Source of the DNA: Acetobacter pomorum
GTDB taxonomy: Bacteria > Pseudomonadota > Alphaproteobacteria > Acetobacterales > Acetobacteraceae
Assembly: GCF_002738225.1 (NCBI RefSeq)
Contig: NZ_PEBQ01000172.1
Location: forward strand, 1-64,000
Direction: 5' to 3'
Length of the DNA: 64,000 nt
Under the pieces are notes generated by a model. It did not search any database. It worked only from the letters and a program-made list of their open reading frames with translations, and had not been told where the DNA came from. The translations under genes were made by a program, and so were the position numbers. Shown here piece by piece: positions 48,917-57,636 of the stretch; position 1 is the first letter of the stretch, and each line of letters opens with the position of its first letter.

Positions 48917-49429
48917 ATGGCTGTTTCTTGGGGAGATTTTCAGGCTATCATTCAGCTTTCTGCCGGATTGAATGTTGCTATTCTGAGCTTTGTAGATATC
49001 AGTATTCCCGCCATTAAGGAACGCCGCCGCGTTTTTTCCAAAGCACGGCAGGAACTGGAAATCTACCGCAAAAACCCACATAAAGTAACCACAGAAGATA
49101 AAGCAGCCCATGCCGGCGCGGTAGGGGAAATAGACCGCCAGCTTTTTGATTTATGGCGTGAAACATCTGACTTTGAAACCGTTGAAGATTCCATGATCAA
49201 AACCACAGGTGTTTTTGGTTTTATCGGCGCTATCGTTAGCATCAGCCTGCTATGGTACTCTGGCCTGCATTACGATGATCCGATCCGCACATCTGGAGAG
49301 CTGCTGACATTACTTTCATTTCTTTCTCTGGCAGCTGCATTTTTCATCAATTTTATTACGGCTTTTAAGGCAGCACACTATACAAAACGTTGTAATGACC
49401 TCCGCCAGCAGATGCGGCAAAAATTGTAA
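48917..49429 (+). CDS. Uncharacterised membrane protein
   Basis: A 170-residue protein I do not recognise. It has a weakly hydrophobic N terminus (about 12-30), a charged helical middle region (ERRRVFSKARQELEIYRKNP) and two clear membrane helices (about 96-115 and 126-148), then a basic tail. GGGGAT precedes the ATG. It is probably an inner-membrane protein with both ends in the cytoplasm. An AT-rich hairpin follows. Confidence 0.7.
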   Translation: MAVSWGDFQAIIQLSAGLNVAILSFVDISIPAIKERRRVFSKARQELEIYRKNPHKVTTEDKAAHAGAVGEIDRQLFDLWRETSDFETVEDSMIKTTGVFGFIGAIVSISLLWYSGLHYDDPIRTSGELLTLLSFLSLAAAFFINFITAFKAAHYTKRCNDLRQQMRQKL

Positions 49430-49449
49430 TACATAACTATATACTATAG

Positions 49450-49480
49450 AGTGATAACATTTATCACTACTTTTTTATTT
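49450..49480 (+). terminator. Short AT-rich terminator-like hairpin
   Basis: AGTGATAA (49450-49457) pairs with TTATCACT (49461-49468), followed by ACTTTTTT. It starts 20 bases after the uncharacterised membrane protein gene. The stem is weak but the T run is good. Confidence 0.5.
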
Positions 49481-49557
49481 CTCTGTCGGAATGTTTGTGT
49501 CAAAACTGCTGAATGATCTGGCCTCGCAATAGCCACACCTAAGGGAACGCGCTCTCC

Positions 49558-50874
49558 ATGATAACATTCCCAAAGAAACAGAAAGTTCTCCTTCTTCTCT
49601 CTGCTTCCTCGTTACTTGTTCCCGCTTTACATAAAACTGCGCACGCGCAGGTGTTGCCGTTCACAAGTCTTAAAACCAGCAGCTCTGGCTTGGGCCACTG
49701 GTTGTCTGATATTACGCTTACAGGCCAGATTGAAGGCGGTATCATGGCAAACCCGGCCCGCCCCAACCCCGGCTATAACTATGGTGACTTCTTGGCCGAT
49801 CACGCCAACCAGGTACAGTTGAACCAAGCCGAGTTCACCCTCTCCAAAGCCATTGATTCCAGCCTGAACGAATATCAGATAGGCTTCACGCTGGAAGGGC
49901 TGTATGGTTCCGATGCCAGATATTACCATGTGCTTGGTATTTCAGATGAGGAATGGAAGGCACGCTACCAGCTTATTCCCGCGCAGGCCCACGTAGATGT
50001 GCATCTGCCGTGGCTGACAAAAGGCGGGCTAGATATGCAGGTTGGTATCCTGCAAGCACCAATGGGCGTGGAAGGGCTGGACCCTACCTCCCGCGCTTTT
50101 TATACTCTTGCCTATACATCTGAATACTCTGTGCCGTTTGAGCATATTGGCGCCATGTTCAATTGGCATGTGACACCCATGGTGGATGTGACTTTCGGGA
50201 TTGATACCGGGAACCAGACATCCTTCGGCCATTCAGACAACAACCACATGCCTGCGGCCTATTTTGGCTTCAACCTGAACAACCTCGCGCATGGCAAATT
50301 GCGCATTGTAGAACTGAGCCGCGTTGGGCCTGAAAACTCCTGGCGCTCGGTCGGGCATTATGAAGCCGATCATGCGCAACGTTTCTGGAACGATATTAAC
50401 GCCACTTATGAGATAAATGACAAGCTCTCCGTTACCGCAGAATTCAACTACCTACATGATGAAGGCGTGCGCGGCATTGGTGCACGGGGCCAGTTTGCTG
50501 GTGCGGATGCAGAAAGTTTTGTTAGTTTCCTGAGTTACAAGATCAATAAGGATTTCACCTTCAACTACCGTGGGGAAATCTACCGCGATAACAACAACAT
50601 GATGGTAGCTACCTTCCGCGGCAACAATTCCTACATGGAAGCACTGGCAGGCACGGGCGGCGAAACCGTTGCCGGCCCTTCTGGCCACGGCACTACGTAT
50701 GGGGATTTGTCCTTAAACGTTGTATATCACCCAGACTTGGGGCACCATATACGCGTCTTCCAGCTCCGGCCGGAAGTACGGTTTGATCGCTCCCTTAACG
50801 GTACCACACCTTTTAATGGTGGCCGAAACAACGGTATGTTTACCTTTGGTGGTGATGCCGTTATCGGGTTCTGA
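49558..50874 (+). CDS. Outer-membrane beta-barrel protein (BBP2/porin-like)
   Basis: A 438-residue exported barrel. A signal peptide ends at KTAHA-Q. The mature chain has the alternating aromatic and polar strand pattern, with WLSDITLTGQIEGGIMANPA, QLNQAEFTLSKAID and VGILQAPMGVEGLDP, the layout of the OprB-like BBP2 porins. It ends GGDAVIGF with a C-terminal phenylalanine, the usual outer-membrane insertion signal. AAGGGAA precedes the ATG. It is monocistronic. Substrate is unknown. Confidence 0.82.
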   Translation: MITFPKKQKVLLLLSASSLLVPALHKTAHAQVLPFTSLKTSSSGLGHWLSDITLTGQIEGGIMANPARPNPGYNYGDFLADHANQVQLNQAEFTLSKAIDSSLNEYQIGFTLEGLYGSDARYYHVLGISDEEWKARYQLIPAQAHVDVHLPWLTKGGLDMQVGILQAPMGVEGLDPTSRAFYTLAYTSEYSVPFEHIGAMFNWHVTPMVDVTFGIDTGNQTSFGHSDNNHMPAAYFGFNLNNLAHGKLRIVELSRVGPENSWRSVGHYEADHAQRFWNDINATYEINDKLSVTAEFNYLHDEGVRGIGARGQFAGADAESFVSFLSYKINKDFTFNYRGEIYRDNNNMMVATFRGNNSYMEALAGTGGETVAGPSGHGTTYGDLSLNVVYHPDLGHHIRVFQLRPEVRFDRSLNGTTPFNGGRNNGMFTFGGDAVIGF

Positions 50875-50923
50875 TCCTACTTTCAGGCACAGGCTGCACA
50901 TCTGGCGCAGCCTGTTTTTTCTT

Positions 50924-52282
50924 TCAGTGGCCTAATCTGGAAGACAACACCAGATACACAATAAACACACAGTCCAACCCGCAAAGCATTAGGGTAAGTT
51001 CCGCCCATTTGCGCGTTGTCACTACAAAAGCTGTATGTAGCAGCAAGCCCAGCGCCAAACTGACCATAAAATCTCCCGTCAGCATGGTGACAAGCACCAT
51101 AAACAACGGAATAATCCGCTCCGCCGCTGCCAAAGATTTTAAATCCGGCAAGCTGCCAAGCATACCCAACCCCACCAGAATAAGCGCTGGTGCTGTTGCC
51201 ACAGCGGGTACGCAGATAATAAGTGGCCACAACACGGATGAAGCCGCAAACAGACACGCCACAACCAAAGCTGTCAGCCCGGTGCGGCCCCCTTCTTCCA
51301 CCCCCACCAAAGATTCCAGATAAGCTGAAACTGTGGATGTCCCCAAAGCGGAGCCAATAACACTTGCTGTGGCATCTGCAACAAAAGCAGACTTTGCAAG
51401 TAATGGTTGCCCTTGCCTATCCTTTAACCCGGAACGCTGCATAACAGCCATCATGGTGCCCGTAGCATCAAAAAAATCACCTAAAAAGAAATAGAGCGTT
51501 ATCGGCAGAACCAAAAACAGATTGGCAAACAAGCCATGAAAATCATACGGAAACAGCATGAACCATGGGTAGGAAGGCCAATCCACCCAATGCGCCGGTA
51601 ATTGTGTCACCTTGCTGCCATCTGGGTGGGGCACCCACAAACCGGCTATGGTGATAATAATAACAGACACCAGAATTGCTGCTGGAATACGGGCCCATTT
51701 TAGCATTATTGCCAGAAAAACGCCTGCCAGCGCCAAAAGCACCACAGGGTTGGATAACTGCCCGAATACCAGCCCCTCCCCGCCTTTGGTAACCAGGCCG
51801 CCATTAACAATGCCGATATGGGCCACAAAAGCCCCAATGGCAAAGTGAATGCCCTGTTTGACTGAAAGCGGGAATGTTTCAACAATTTTGCTGCGCCATG
51901 GCGTAAGAGAGAGAAACAGAAATGCCAACCCGCCCAAAAGCACCATGGTAAACGCCTGGGCGGCAGGAACCCCCATACGCACAACAACAATTTGGGCAAA
52001 CACCACATTACTACTCATAACAGGCGCAAGGGCTATGGGCAGATTAGCCCCTATTGCCATAATAATAGACCCAACAACCGCAGCAGCAATTGTGGTAAGC
52101 ACCATGGCATGCTGGTCTAACCCGGCTGATGCCAGAATGGTGGGGTTAACCGCCATAATATAAGCCATGGCACCAAAAGTGGTAATGCCCGCCACAATTT
52201 CTGTAGCAATGGTGGATCCTCGGCCGGAAATATCAAACACACGATCCAGACATGCGCACATGCCTGACCATAAATCTTTCAT
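50924..52282 (-). CDS. NCS2 family purine permease (AzgA-like)
   Basis: A 452-residue inner-membrane transporter of the nucleobase-cation symporter 2/AzgA group. The N terminus has TEIVAGITTFGAMAYIMAVNP, a signature of the AzgA branch, which imports adenine, guanine and hypoxanthine. Other conserved parts are the substrate region LGDFFDATGTMMAVM (about 265-280), IGSALGTSTVSAYLESLVGVEEGGRTGLTA-type segments and about 12 to 14 helices. GAGGAATGA precedes the ATG. It stands alone and converges on the barrel gene. Substrate is inferred from the family. Confidence 0.9.
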   Translation of the reverse strand: MKDLWSGMCACLDRVFDISGRGSTIATEIVAGITTFGAMAYIMAVNPTILASAGLDQHAMVLTTIAAAVVGSIIMAIGANLPIALAPVMSSNVVFAQIVVVRMGVPAAQAFTMVLLGGLAFLFLSLTPWRSKIVETFPLSVKQGIHFAIGAFVAHIGIVNGGLVTKGGEGLVFGQLSNPVVLLALAGVFLAIMLKWARIPAAILVSVIIITIAGLWVPHPDGSKVTQLPAHWVDWPSYPWFMLFPYDFHGLFANLFLVLPITLYFFLGDFFDATGTMMAVMQRSGLKDRQGQPLLAKSAFVADATASVIGSALGTSTVSAYLESLVGVEEGGRTGLTALVVACLFAASSVLWPLIICVPAVATAPALILVGLGMLGSLPDLKSLAAAERIIPLFMVLVTMLTGDFMVSLALGLLLHTAFVVTTRKWAELTLMLCGLDCVFIVYLVLSSRLGH

Positions 52283-52504
52283 TCATTCCTCGGCAGTGCT
52301 GGGGCTGTTTCCACTTTAAGCTTATGGATATACGCATAAAACAACACCAGCGTAACCAGCCATTTCTCATTCGTTCAGGTGTAATTCTTTTTAGCACATA
52401 GCTGCCATCTTTCTTCCCCTGTAGCTGAACACAAGAGGCATCCCCATTTGATACAACGAACAGATGCTCTGATTTGAACATCATGATAAGTAAGGATAAC
52501 TTTT

Positions 52505-52747
52505 ATGACCGATAAAGCACCGCACGAAACCAGCTCCCTTTTTCATCTGGCTGAACGTGCCCTCAAGCAGCCCAAACTGGCAACCAAGGAAGAAGTGCGC
52601 GAACTGGCAAACTACGTGCTGAAAGGCGGCGTGCATGCTGGTGAGGCTGAACGTGAAGTGGCCAAAAAAGCTGAGCGTAACCCAGAAGGTGTAGAAGCCA
52701 CGGAAATTGAATCTCTGGCAAAAGTTGTTATTGCTGCACATTCCTGA
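52505..52747 (+). CDS. Small hydrophilic protein of unknown function
   Basis: An 80-residue charged, probably helical protein (SLFHLAERALKQPKLATKEE, then AEREVAKKAERNPEG). It has no signal, membrane segment or domain I recognise. AAGGATAAC at 7 bases before the ATG and a coding-like composition support it as a gene. It is divergent from the purine permease. Confidence 0.7.
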   Translation: MTDKAPHETSSLFHLAERALKQPKLATKEEVRELANYVLKGGVHAGEAEREVAKKAERNPEGVEATEIESLAKVVIAAHS

Positions 52748-52847
52748 TGATTGCATGGGCAGATGGTTAGAAAACCGTCTGCCTCCAATTTTAGCACAGG
52801 GCTACCTCTCCTCTCTCCCCAATATATAATTGGAACAAAGAAAGGAG

Positions 52848-53552
52848 ATGAATTTGAAAAAATTACTTTTGATTGCCCTGTGTCTGTGGGCAACACCTGT
52901 TATGGCCTCATCCGTCCCGCAAACTGTGGATGATGCCTACCCATATGTAGATGCCGCATCCATTTTACTGACCAATGATATCAAGTCATTCCTAAGTGGC
53001 GGCAAAAGCCTGATAAATTGGGCCCCTGTTTTTCCGCGCCCAACCGTTGTCACTGCGCAAGGCTATTGGGCAGCATGGAAATCTGATGCCACTGCTGCTG
53101 CAAAAAATTTTCCTGTAGATAAACCCATTTATATCAGTGGGCAGGCGCTTTCCGTCTCCCAGACAGGAGAAGATTTTTATGTTGATTATGCCTCCTCCCC
53201 ATCTGGAATAGATGACGTGCAGGCTTACCTTTCCAACAATGGTGTTAACGCGGCATCTTCCTATTCCGCCGGAAAAACTGTTTCTCTTTTATGTTTCCGT
53301 GCCAGAAACATGTTTCAGCCAACAGATCTGGGCGGTTGTGAAGATATAGGCAGTGTGGCACAGAATATTTTTGTAGATGCCTATAAAGATCTGGCCCTGA
53401 TAGCCGCAGGGAAAAATGGCGGCAGGCTCTCTTTTTCCAAACCCGCACAAAGAATGATCATTTCAGCGCAAAGCTGTGCCATGCAACTTCGTAAAGCAGC
53501 ATCGGAACCCGTTTCTCCCAGAGAAATGGCTTCGTGCAGAGGCAGTGAATAA
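52848..53552 (+). CDS. Exported protein with an OB-fold-like (tRNA_anti-like) region
   Basis: A 234-residue exported protein from the ATG. The N terminus KKLLLIALCLWATPVMA is a signal peptide. The middle region (about YWAAWKSDATAAAKNFPVDKPIYISG) resembles the tRNA_anti-like OB fold seen in small exported proteins. Four cysteines lie in the C-terminal half (LLCFR, GGCED, QSCAM, ASCRG). The start is ambiguous: AAAGGAG (52841-52847) touches the ATG at 52848, while a TTG at 52854 sits 6 bases after it, the ideal distance, and gives MKKLLLIALCL. Function unknown. Confidence 0.7.
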   Translation: MNLKKLLLIALCLWATPVMASSVPQTVDDAYPYVDAASILLTNDIKSFLSGGKSLINWAPVFPRPTVVTAQGYWAAWKSDATAAAKNFPVDKPIYISGQALSVSQTGEDFYVDYASSPSGIDDVQAYLSNNGVNAASSYSAGKTVSLLCFRARNMFQPTDLGGCEDIGSVAQNIFVDAYKDLALIAAGKNGGRLSFSKPAQRMIISAQSCAMQLRKAASEPVSPREMASCRGSE

Positions 53553-53604
53553 AGTGTTCAAAACAGCGCCTGACAAGACAAAACCCTGTCAGGCGCTCTT
53601 GATA

Positions 53605-54561
53605 TTACAGATTTAGTGTACGTTTAAGGGCTGCGCAGTAGGCATCCATAAACCTGCGAGAAAGTTCAGCATCTGGCACATACATGTCAAAAACATGATA
53701 CGCGCCGGGCACTACCATAACTTCTGTTGGCACAGCCGCAGCCATCAGACGGGTTGCGTAATCCAGATCTTCCTTCAAGAAAAGATCCATTGATCCCACA
53801 CCAATAAAAGTAGGGGGCAGACCTGCCAGATCAGTTGCGCGGCCCGCAGCGGCATAAGGTGGTGTTTGCGGTCCACCCGCTTTATCCCCCAGATACGCCT
53901 GCCATGCATATTTGTTGGCCGACCGTGTCCAGACAAATTCACCAAAATTGGCGCCCGGATCACTATTTATTGCAGTGCGGTCATCCAGCATGGGGTAAAT
54001 GAGCAACTGAAAAGCCAGCTTATATTCTTTTTTGTCACGCGCCATCAGGCTTAGCGCTGCACTTAAACCACCGCCTGCACTTTCGCCCGCAACCGCAACC
54101 TTATCACGCGAGATGCCAAGCTTGCTGGCATTGTCATGCACCCATTTCAGCACGGCATAACAATCTTCAATTGCACCGGGATATTTCACTTCTGGTGCCA
54201 GACGGTAATCTACGGAGAAAACCTGAAAGCCCAGATCACTGGCCAGTTTCTGGCATTTGGGATCATCCACTTCAGGATGACCAGAAACAAGGCCACCACC
54301 ATGAATATAAACCATGGCCGGTGCATTGGGCTGTACATTACGTGGCGTATAAACAATCACGCGTACATCTGGGGCATTATTCAACCCCGGCACGTATTCT
54401 TCCCGCGTTACAACATCTGGCAGAGGCCGCCCTTCAATAAGGCGCACAGATGTTAGAAAAACCTCTCGCACTTCTGGAAGTGAGAGCGATGAAAGACCAT
54501 CAAAAGATGGCATTTTCTCAAGAGTGGGAAGAAATTCGGGATTAACTACTGATTTTGGCAT
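53605..54561 (-). CDS. Alpha/beta hydrolase, hormone-sensitive-lipase (HSL) family esterase
   Basis: A 318-residue esterase/lipase of the HSL (bacterial family IV) type. It has the oxyanion motif YIHGGGLVSGH, the nucleophile elbow AGESAGGGLS, then the acid in GSMDLFLKED and the histidine in PGAYHVFDMY. There is no signal peptide. The ATG at 54561 follows GGAGG; an in-frame start at 54585 is less likely. It likely cleaves short-chain esters; natural substrate is unknown. An operator-like dyad lies about 90 bases upstream. Confidence 0.92.
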   Translation of the reverse strand: MPKSVVNPEFLPTLEKMPSFDGLSSLSLPEVREVFLTSVRLIEGRPLPDVVTREEYVPGLNNAPDVRVIVYTPRNVQPNAPAMVYIHGGGLVSGHPEVDDPKCQKLASDLGFQVFSVDYRLAPEVKYPGAIEDCYAVLKWVHDNASKLGISRDKVAVAGESAGGGLSAALSLMARDKKEYKLAFQLLIYPMLDDRTAINSDPGANFGEFVWTRSANKYAWQAYLGDKAGGPQTPPYAAAGRATDLAGLPPTFIGVGSMDLFLKEDLDYATRLMAAAVPTEVMVVPGAYHVFDMYVPDAELSRRFMDAYCAALKRTLNL

Positions 54562-54642
54562 AATAACTCGCCTCCTATTTTGCAACGGGCATCACAGACC
54601 GCGCTGCAAGGCCAGTTTATATACCTATATGCCTCAGAATTT

Positions 54643-54658
54643 ATTGATTGGTATCAAT
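54643..54658. promoter_or_regulatory. 16-base palindrome upstream of the HSL esterase gene
   Basis: ATTGAT (54643-54648) and ATCAAT (54653-54658) flank TGGT, about 82 bases before the esterase ATG, in a very AT-rich stretch that also runs to 54780. It is a candidate regulator site; the regulator is unknown. Confidence 0.35.
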
Positions 54659-54822
54659 ATAAAAATACAATAACCAGATATTTTATATATAATTTTTAAA
54701 TTATATTTCCTTATATATCTCTTATAGGATCATTTTATTAAAAAATGTATCTTTGAATATTATCTCCTTTTTTCCTGTGTCTCATGATGCATTTTGAATT
54801 TTCCCTGCACGCCATATTTTCA

Positions 54823-55491
54823 TCAATCGGCAGTTTGACGCGCAATGCGGCAAATATCCGCGTTGTCATATATTCGGCACCCATCGCCCGCCTGCCCTAC
54901 AAGCCCGACAATTGCTTTTGCAACAATCTTCGCATCAATCGCACCATACTTGGAAAGCTGACCAACCATGAGCGGCGCCAGAGCTGCCGCCAAGCGCTGC
55001 CCAATTGCCTCCAGTGGCCGCGCCTCCGTACGCGGCCCCAGAAGCATACCTGGGCGTATAATATCCACGCGCTTAAAGCCTACAGCCTTAATGTCACGCT
55101 CAATTGCACCTTTGGTCCGCAGATAAAAACCGGGGCCACCTGCCCCCACAGAGGAAACAAGAATGAACTGACGCGCACCTAGCGCATACGCACCTTTGGC
55201 AAAAGCGAGGACGTAATCATGATCAACGCGAAACATAGCCGCCTGTGATCCTGCGGTACGCAGTGTTGTGCCTAGGCAGGAAATTGCCACGTCCGCCCCA
55301 GAAGACACCGCAGCGTGTAATGTTGTTTCGGGTGCGGCGTACAGGCGTTCGAAATCCATGACATGATCGGAGCCTGATGATTGCCGACGTGTCAGGCTGG
55401 TCACCGCAGTGTCGGGCTGCATGGCAAGATCCGTATCGACAAAGCGCCCGATGAGGCCAGTACCCCCGATAAGCAGAACACGCATTGTCAT
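54823..55491 (-). CDS. NAD(P)-binding Rossmann oxidoreductase (atypical SDR, TIP30-like)
   Basis: A 222-residue atypical short-chain dehydrogenase. The nucleotide-binding loop is LLIGGTGLIGRFV (about 6-18), with SCLGTTLRTAGS and FILVSSVGAGG, as in NAD(P)H-binding HTATIP2/TIP30-like proteins. A substrate is not known. Its start overlaps the aldehyde dehydrogenase stop by 4 bases, so the two are in one operon; an ATG two codons later (55485) is possible. The pair is divergent from a TetR regulator that probably controls it. Confidence 0.85.
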   Translation of the reverse strand: MTMRVLLIGGTGLIGRFVDTDLAMQPDTAVTSLTRRQSSGSDHVMDFERLYAAPETTLHAAVSSGADVAISCLGTTLRTAGSQAAMFRVDHDYVLAFAKGAYALGARQFILVSSVGAGGPGFYLRTKGAIERDIKAVGFKRVDIIRPGMLLGPRTEARPLEAIGQRLAAALAPLMVGQLSKYGAIDAKIVAKAIVGLVGQAGDGCRIYDNADICRIARQTAD

Positions 55492-56894
55492 CGCAGAATC
55501 AGATTTGTAATGGCATCGGTCAACTTGTTGAATGGAGGTTGAAGAAGCGTTGCTGCGTTAAGGCGGCCCTGCTTGTATATGCCACGCGGGTGAGTAAGCG
55601 CCATAAAACCTTCCTTGCCATGATAGGCACCGATACCACTGTCCCCCACGCCACCAAAAGGAAGATCATCCTGCGCATAATGCAGTAATGTGCCGTTAAT
55701 TGTCACGTTTCCTGAAACCGTGCGTTTTAGAAGTTTCTCCCGTTCAGCACACTTGTCTCCAAAGTAATACAGAGCCAAAGGTCGGGGACGTGCGTTGATA
55801 AAAGCAATTGCTTCATCAAGATTTTTGTAAGTCAGCACTGGCAGGACGGGTCCGAAAATTTCCTCCTGCATAACGGCCATTTCAGGTTTGACATTCAGGA
55901 TAAGAACCGGCGCAAGAACATGGCTGGGAGCGGAATCGCTGCCCATGCGGATGACCTGTGCCCCATGTGCCTCGGCATCATGAATCAGACCACTTAGCCG
56001 CTCATAATGATGCTGGTTAAGAATGGCCGTATAATCTGGGGAACCCACATACTCCCCCGGATGCAGCTTTTTCACCGCGATCTGATAGGCGGCGGCAAAA
56101 GCTTCCTTGTCATCTTCCTGAACCAGCACATAATCCGGGGCGACGCAGGTCTGACCGGCATTGGTCAGCTTGCCAAATGCCACGCGCTCCGCCACCCGTT
56201 GCATGGAAAAACCAGGCTCGATCACTACCGGAGACTTGCCGCCAAGTTCAAGCGTGACGGGTGTGAGATTGCGTGCAGCAGCCTCAGCCACTTTTCTGCC
56301 AACCACCGTGCTACCTGTGAACAGAATATGATCAAAGGGCAGAGCCGAGAATGCAGCCCCTACTTCTCCGTCTCCCATAACAACTGAAATCTGTTCTGGT
56401 GGAAAGATGGTTTGCACAATCTCGCCAATCACTGCTGATGTGGCCGGTGTGAATTCCGAGGGTTTGAGCATGGCCCGGTTACCAGCCGCAATTGCTGTGG
56501 CCAGCGGCACAAGGGCCAGAGAGATCGGATAGTTCCACGGGGCAATAATTCCCACAACCCCTACTGGCTGATGCACCACCCTGGCCCAACCGCACTGGAA
56601 ATAAGCCGATACATGGCGGCGTTCCGGCTTCATCCAGTGTCCTACATGCCGGATCATGTAATTGATTGATTGCACCAGTGGGATCAGTTCCACAATGGCA
56701 CTTTCACGCTCCGACCGCTGGCCAAAATCTGTTTTCAGGGCATGTACAATCTGCATACGCCGCTTCAGGATTTCAGCCTTCAGGCGTCGCAGATCGGTCC
56801 GCCGCTGTTTCAGATCGGGTGGTCCGGCATGCAGGAATGCGGTACGCTGGCTATCAAGAATACGGTGCAGATCAGGGGAAGTGGCATCGGACAT
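55488..56894 (-). CDS. Aldehyde dehydrogenase, coniferyl-aldehyde-dehydrogenase-like
   Basis: A 468-residue NAD(P)-dependent aldehyde dehydrogenase of the branch lacking the usual long N terminus. The catalytic base Glu216 (VTLELGGKSP) and nucleophile Cys250 (NAGQTCVAPDY) are present, with Asn121 (PWNYPISL) stabilising the intermediate. The closest resemblance is to CalB-type coniferyl aldehyde dehydrogenases, but these act on many aldehydes. The ATG at 56894 follows GGAGG by five bases. It is the first gene of an operon facing a TetR gene, with two inverted operators between. Confidence 0.9.
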   Translation of the reverse strand: MSDATSPDLHRILDSQRTAFLHAGPPDLKQRRTDLRRLKAEILKRRMQIVHALKTDFGQRSERESAIVELIPLVQSINYMIRHVGHWMKPERRHVSAYFQCGWARVVHQPVGVVGIIAPWNYPISLALVPLATAIAAGNRAMLKPSEFTPATSAVIGEIVQTIFPPEQISVVMGDGEVGAAFSALPFDHILFTGSTVVGRKVAEAAARNLTPVTLELGGKSPVVIEPGFSMQRVAERVAFGKLTNAGQTCVAPDYVLVQEDDKEAFAAAYQIAVKKLHPGEYVGSPDYTAILNQHHYERLSGLIHDAEAHGAQVIRMGSDSAPSHVLAPVLILNVKPEMAVMQEEIFGPVLPVLTYKNLDEAIAFINARPRPLALYYFGDKCAEREKLLKRTVSGNVTINGTLLHYAQDDLPFGGVGDSGIGAYHGKEGFMALTHPRGIYKQGRLNAATLLQPPFNKLTDAITNLILR

Positions 56895-56906
56895 GGTGGC
56901 CTCCAT

Positions 56907-56923
56907 GTTTACAGGAGAAACTT
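56907..56923. promoter_or_regulatory. Operator copy 1 of the TetR/aldehyde dehydrogenase locus
   Basis: GTTTACAGGAGAAACTT. Its reverse complement matches the second copy (56965-56981) at 16 of 17 bases. It lies 13 bases before the aldehyde dehydrogenase ATG, where a bound repressor would block expression. Confidence 0.7.
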
Positions 56924-56964
56924 ATGGGAGCAGGGTATGAAACATAACGATCTGGTGTCAATGA

Positions 56965-56981
56965 AAGTTTCTGCTGTAAAC
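56965..56981. promoter_or_regulatory. Operator copy 2 of the TetR/aldehyde dehydrogenase locus
   Basis: AAGTTTCTGCTGTAAAC, the inverted near-copy of 56907-56923. It ends 13 bases before the TetR gene start, the same distance as copy 1 from the other gene, which suggests symmetrical control and autoregulation. Confidence 0.7.
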
Positions 56982-56994
56982 AAAGGCCTCACGA

Positions 56995-57603
56995 ATGAGT
57001 GAAACCAAGGACCGCCCCTATCATCACGGTGATCTACGCCGTGCACTGATCGACACCGCACTTGCCATGCTGGCAGCAGACCAGAATTGGACCTTCACCT
57101 TGCGGGAAGTGGCGCGGCGCACAGGCGTTAGTCACGCAGCTCCGTACAAGCATTTCCGTGACAAAGGCGCGCTGTTACGTGAGCTGGCCCGCATTGGCTT
57201 TGTGCAGCTTGGAGAGACAATAATTGCGGCCATGTCCTCCAATCTCCCCTCCTCACGCGCGCAATTTATGGCGGCGGCACAGGCATGTATTGCGTTTGCG
57301 CTTGGCAACTCAGGCCTTTACCGCCTGATGTTCAGTTCAGATGCGGATAAGACAATAGACCCACAACTACATGACGCAGCCATGAATACCTTCCGGATTC
57401 TCCTGCAACTTTTGGAAAAAGGGCAACAGGACGGCAGTTTCCGAAAAGTGGCCATCAATGCGCAGGCAGCCGCAAGCTGGGCGCAAGTTCATGGTTTGGC
57501 CATGCTGGCAATCAGTAATCAGCTTCTGGAAGAAAAAGTCGGGCCAGCTCCGGTCCCTGCCGCTTTGGATGTGCTGCTGGATGGGTTGTGTTGTCAAAAG
57601 TGA
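56995..57603 (+). CDS. TetR/AcrR family transcriptional regulator
   Basis: A 202-residue one-domain-type repressor. The N-terminal helix-turn-helix is in FTLREVARRTGVSHAAPYKHFRDKGALLRELA (residues about 34-65), here in the variant with HAAPYKHF. The C-terminal part resembles the WHG-type ligand domain of this family. The N terminus DRPYHHGDLRRALIDTALAML is typical of that subgroup. It is divergent from the aldehyde dehydrogenase operon; two inverted operators lie between. An aldehyde or related compound is a reasonable guess for its ligand. Confidence 0.92.
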   Translation: MSETKDRPYHHGDLRRALIDTALAMLAADQNWTFTLREVARRTGVSHAAPYKHFRDKGALLRELARIGFVQLGETIIAAMSSNLPSSRAQFMAAAQACIAFALGNSGLYRLMFSSDADKTIDPQLHDAAMNTFRILLQLLEKGQQDGSFRKVAINAQAAASWAQVHGLAMLAISNQLLEEKVGPAPVPAALDVLLDGLCCQK

Positions 57604-57636
57604 TCTGATCTGCTTCCTGCCTGTCTCTAACAACTT

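Noticed and set aside
52283..52504. Purine riboswitch before the AzgA-like permease
   Set aside because: The leader lacks the conserved purine aptamer loops, and such riboswitches are rare outside Firmicutes.
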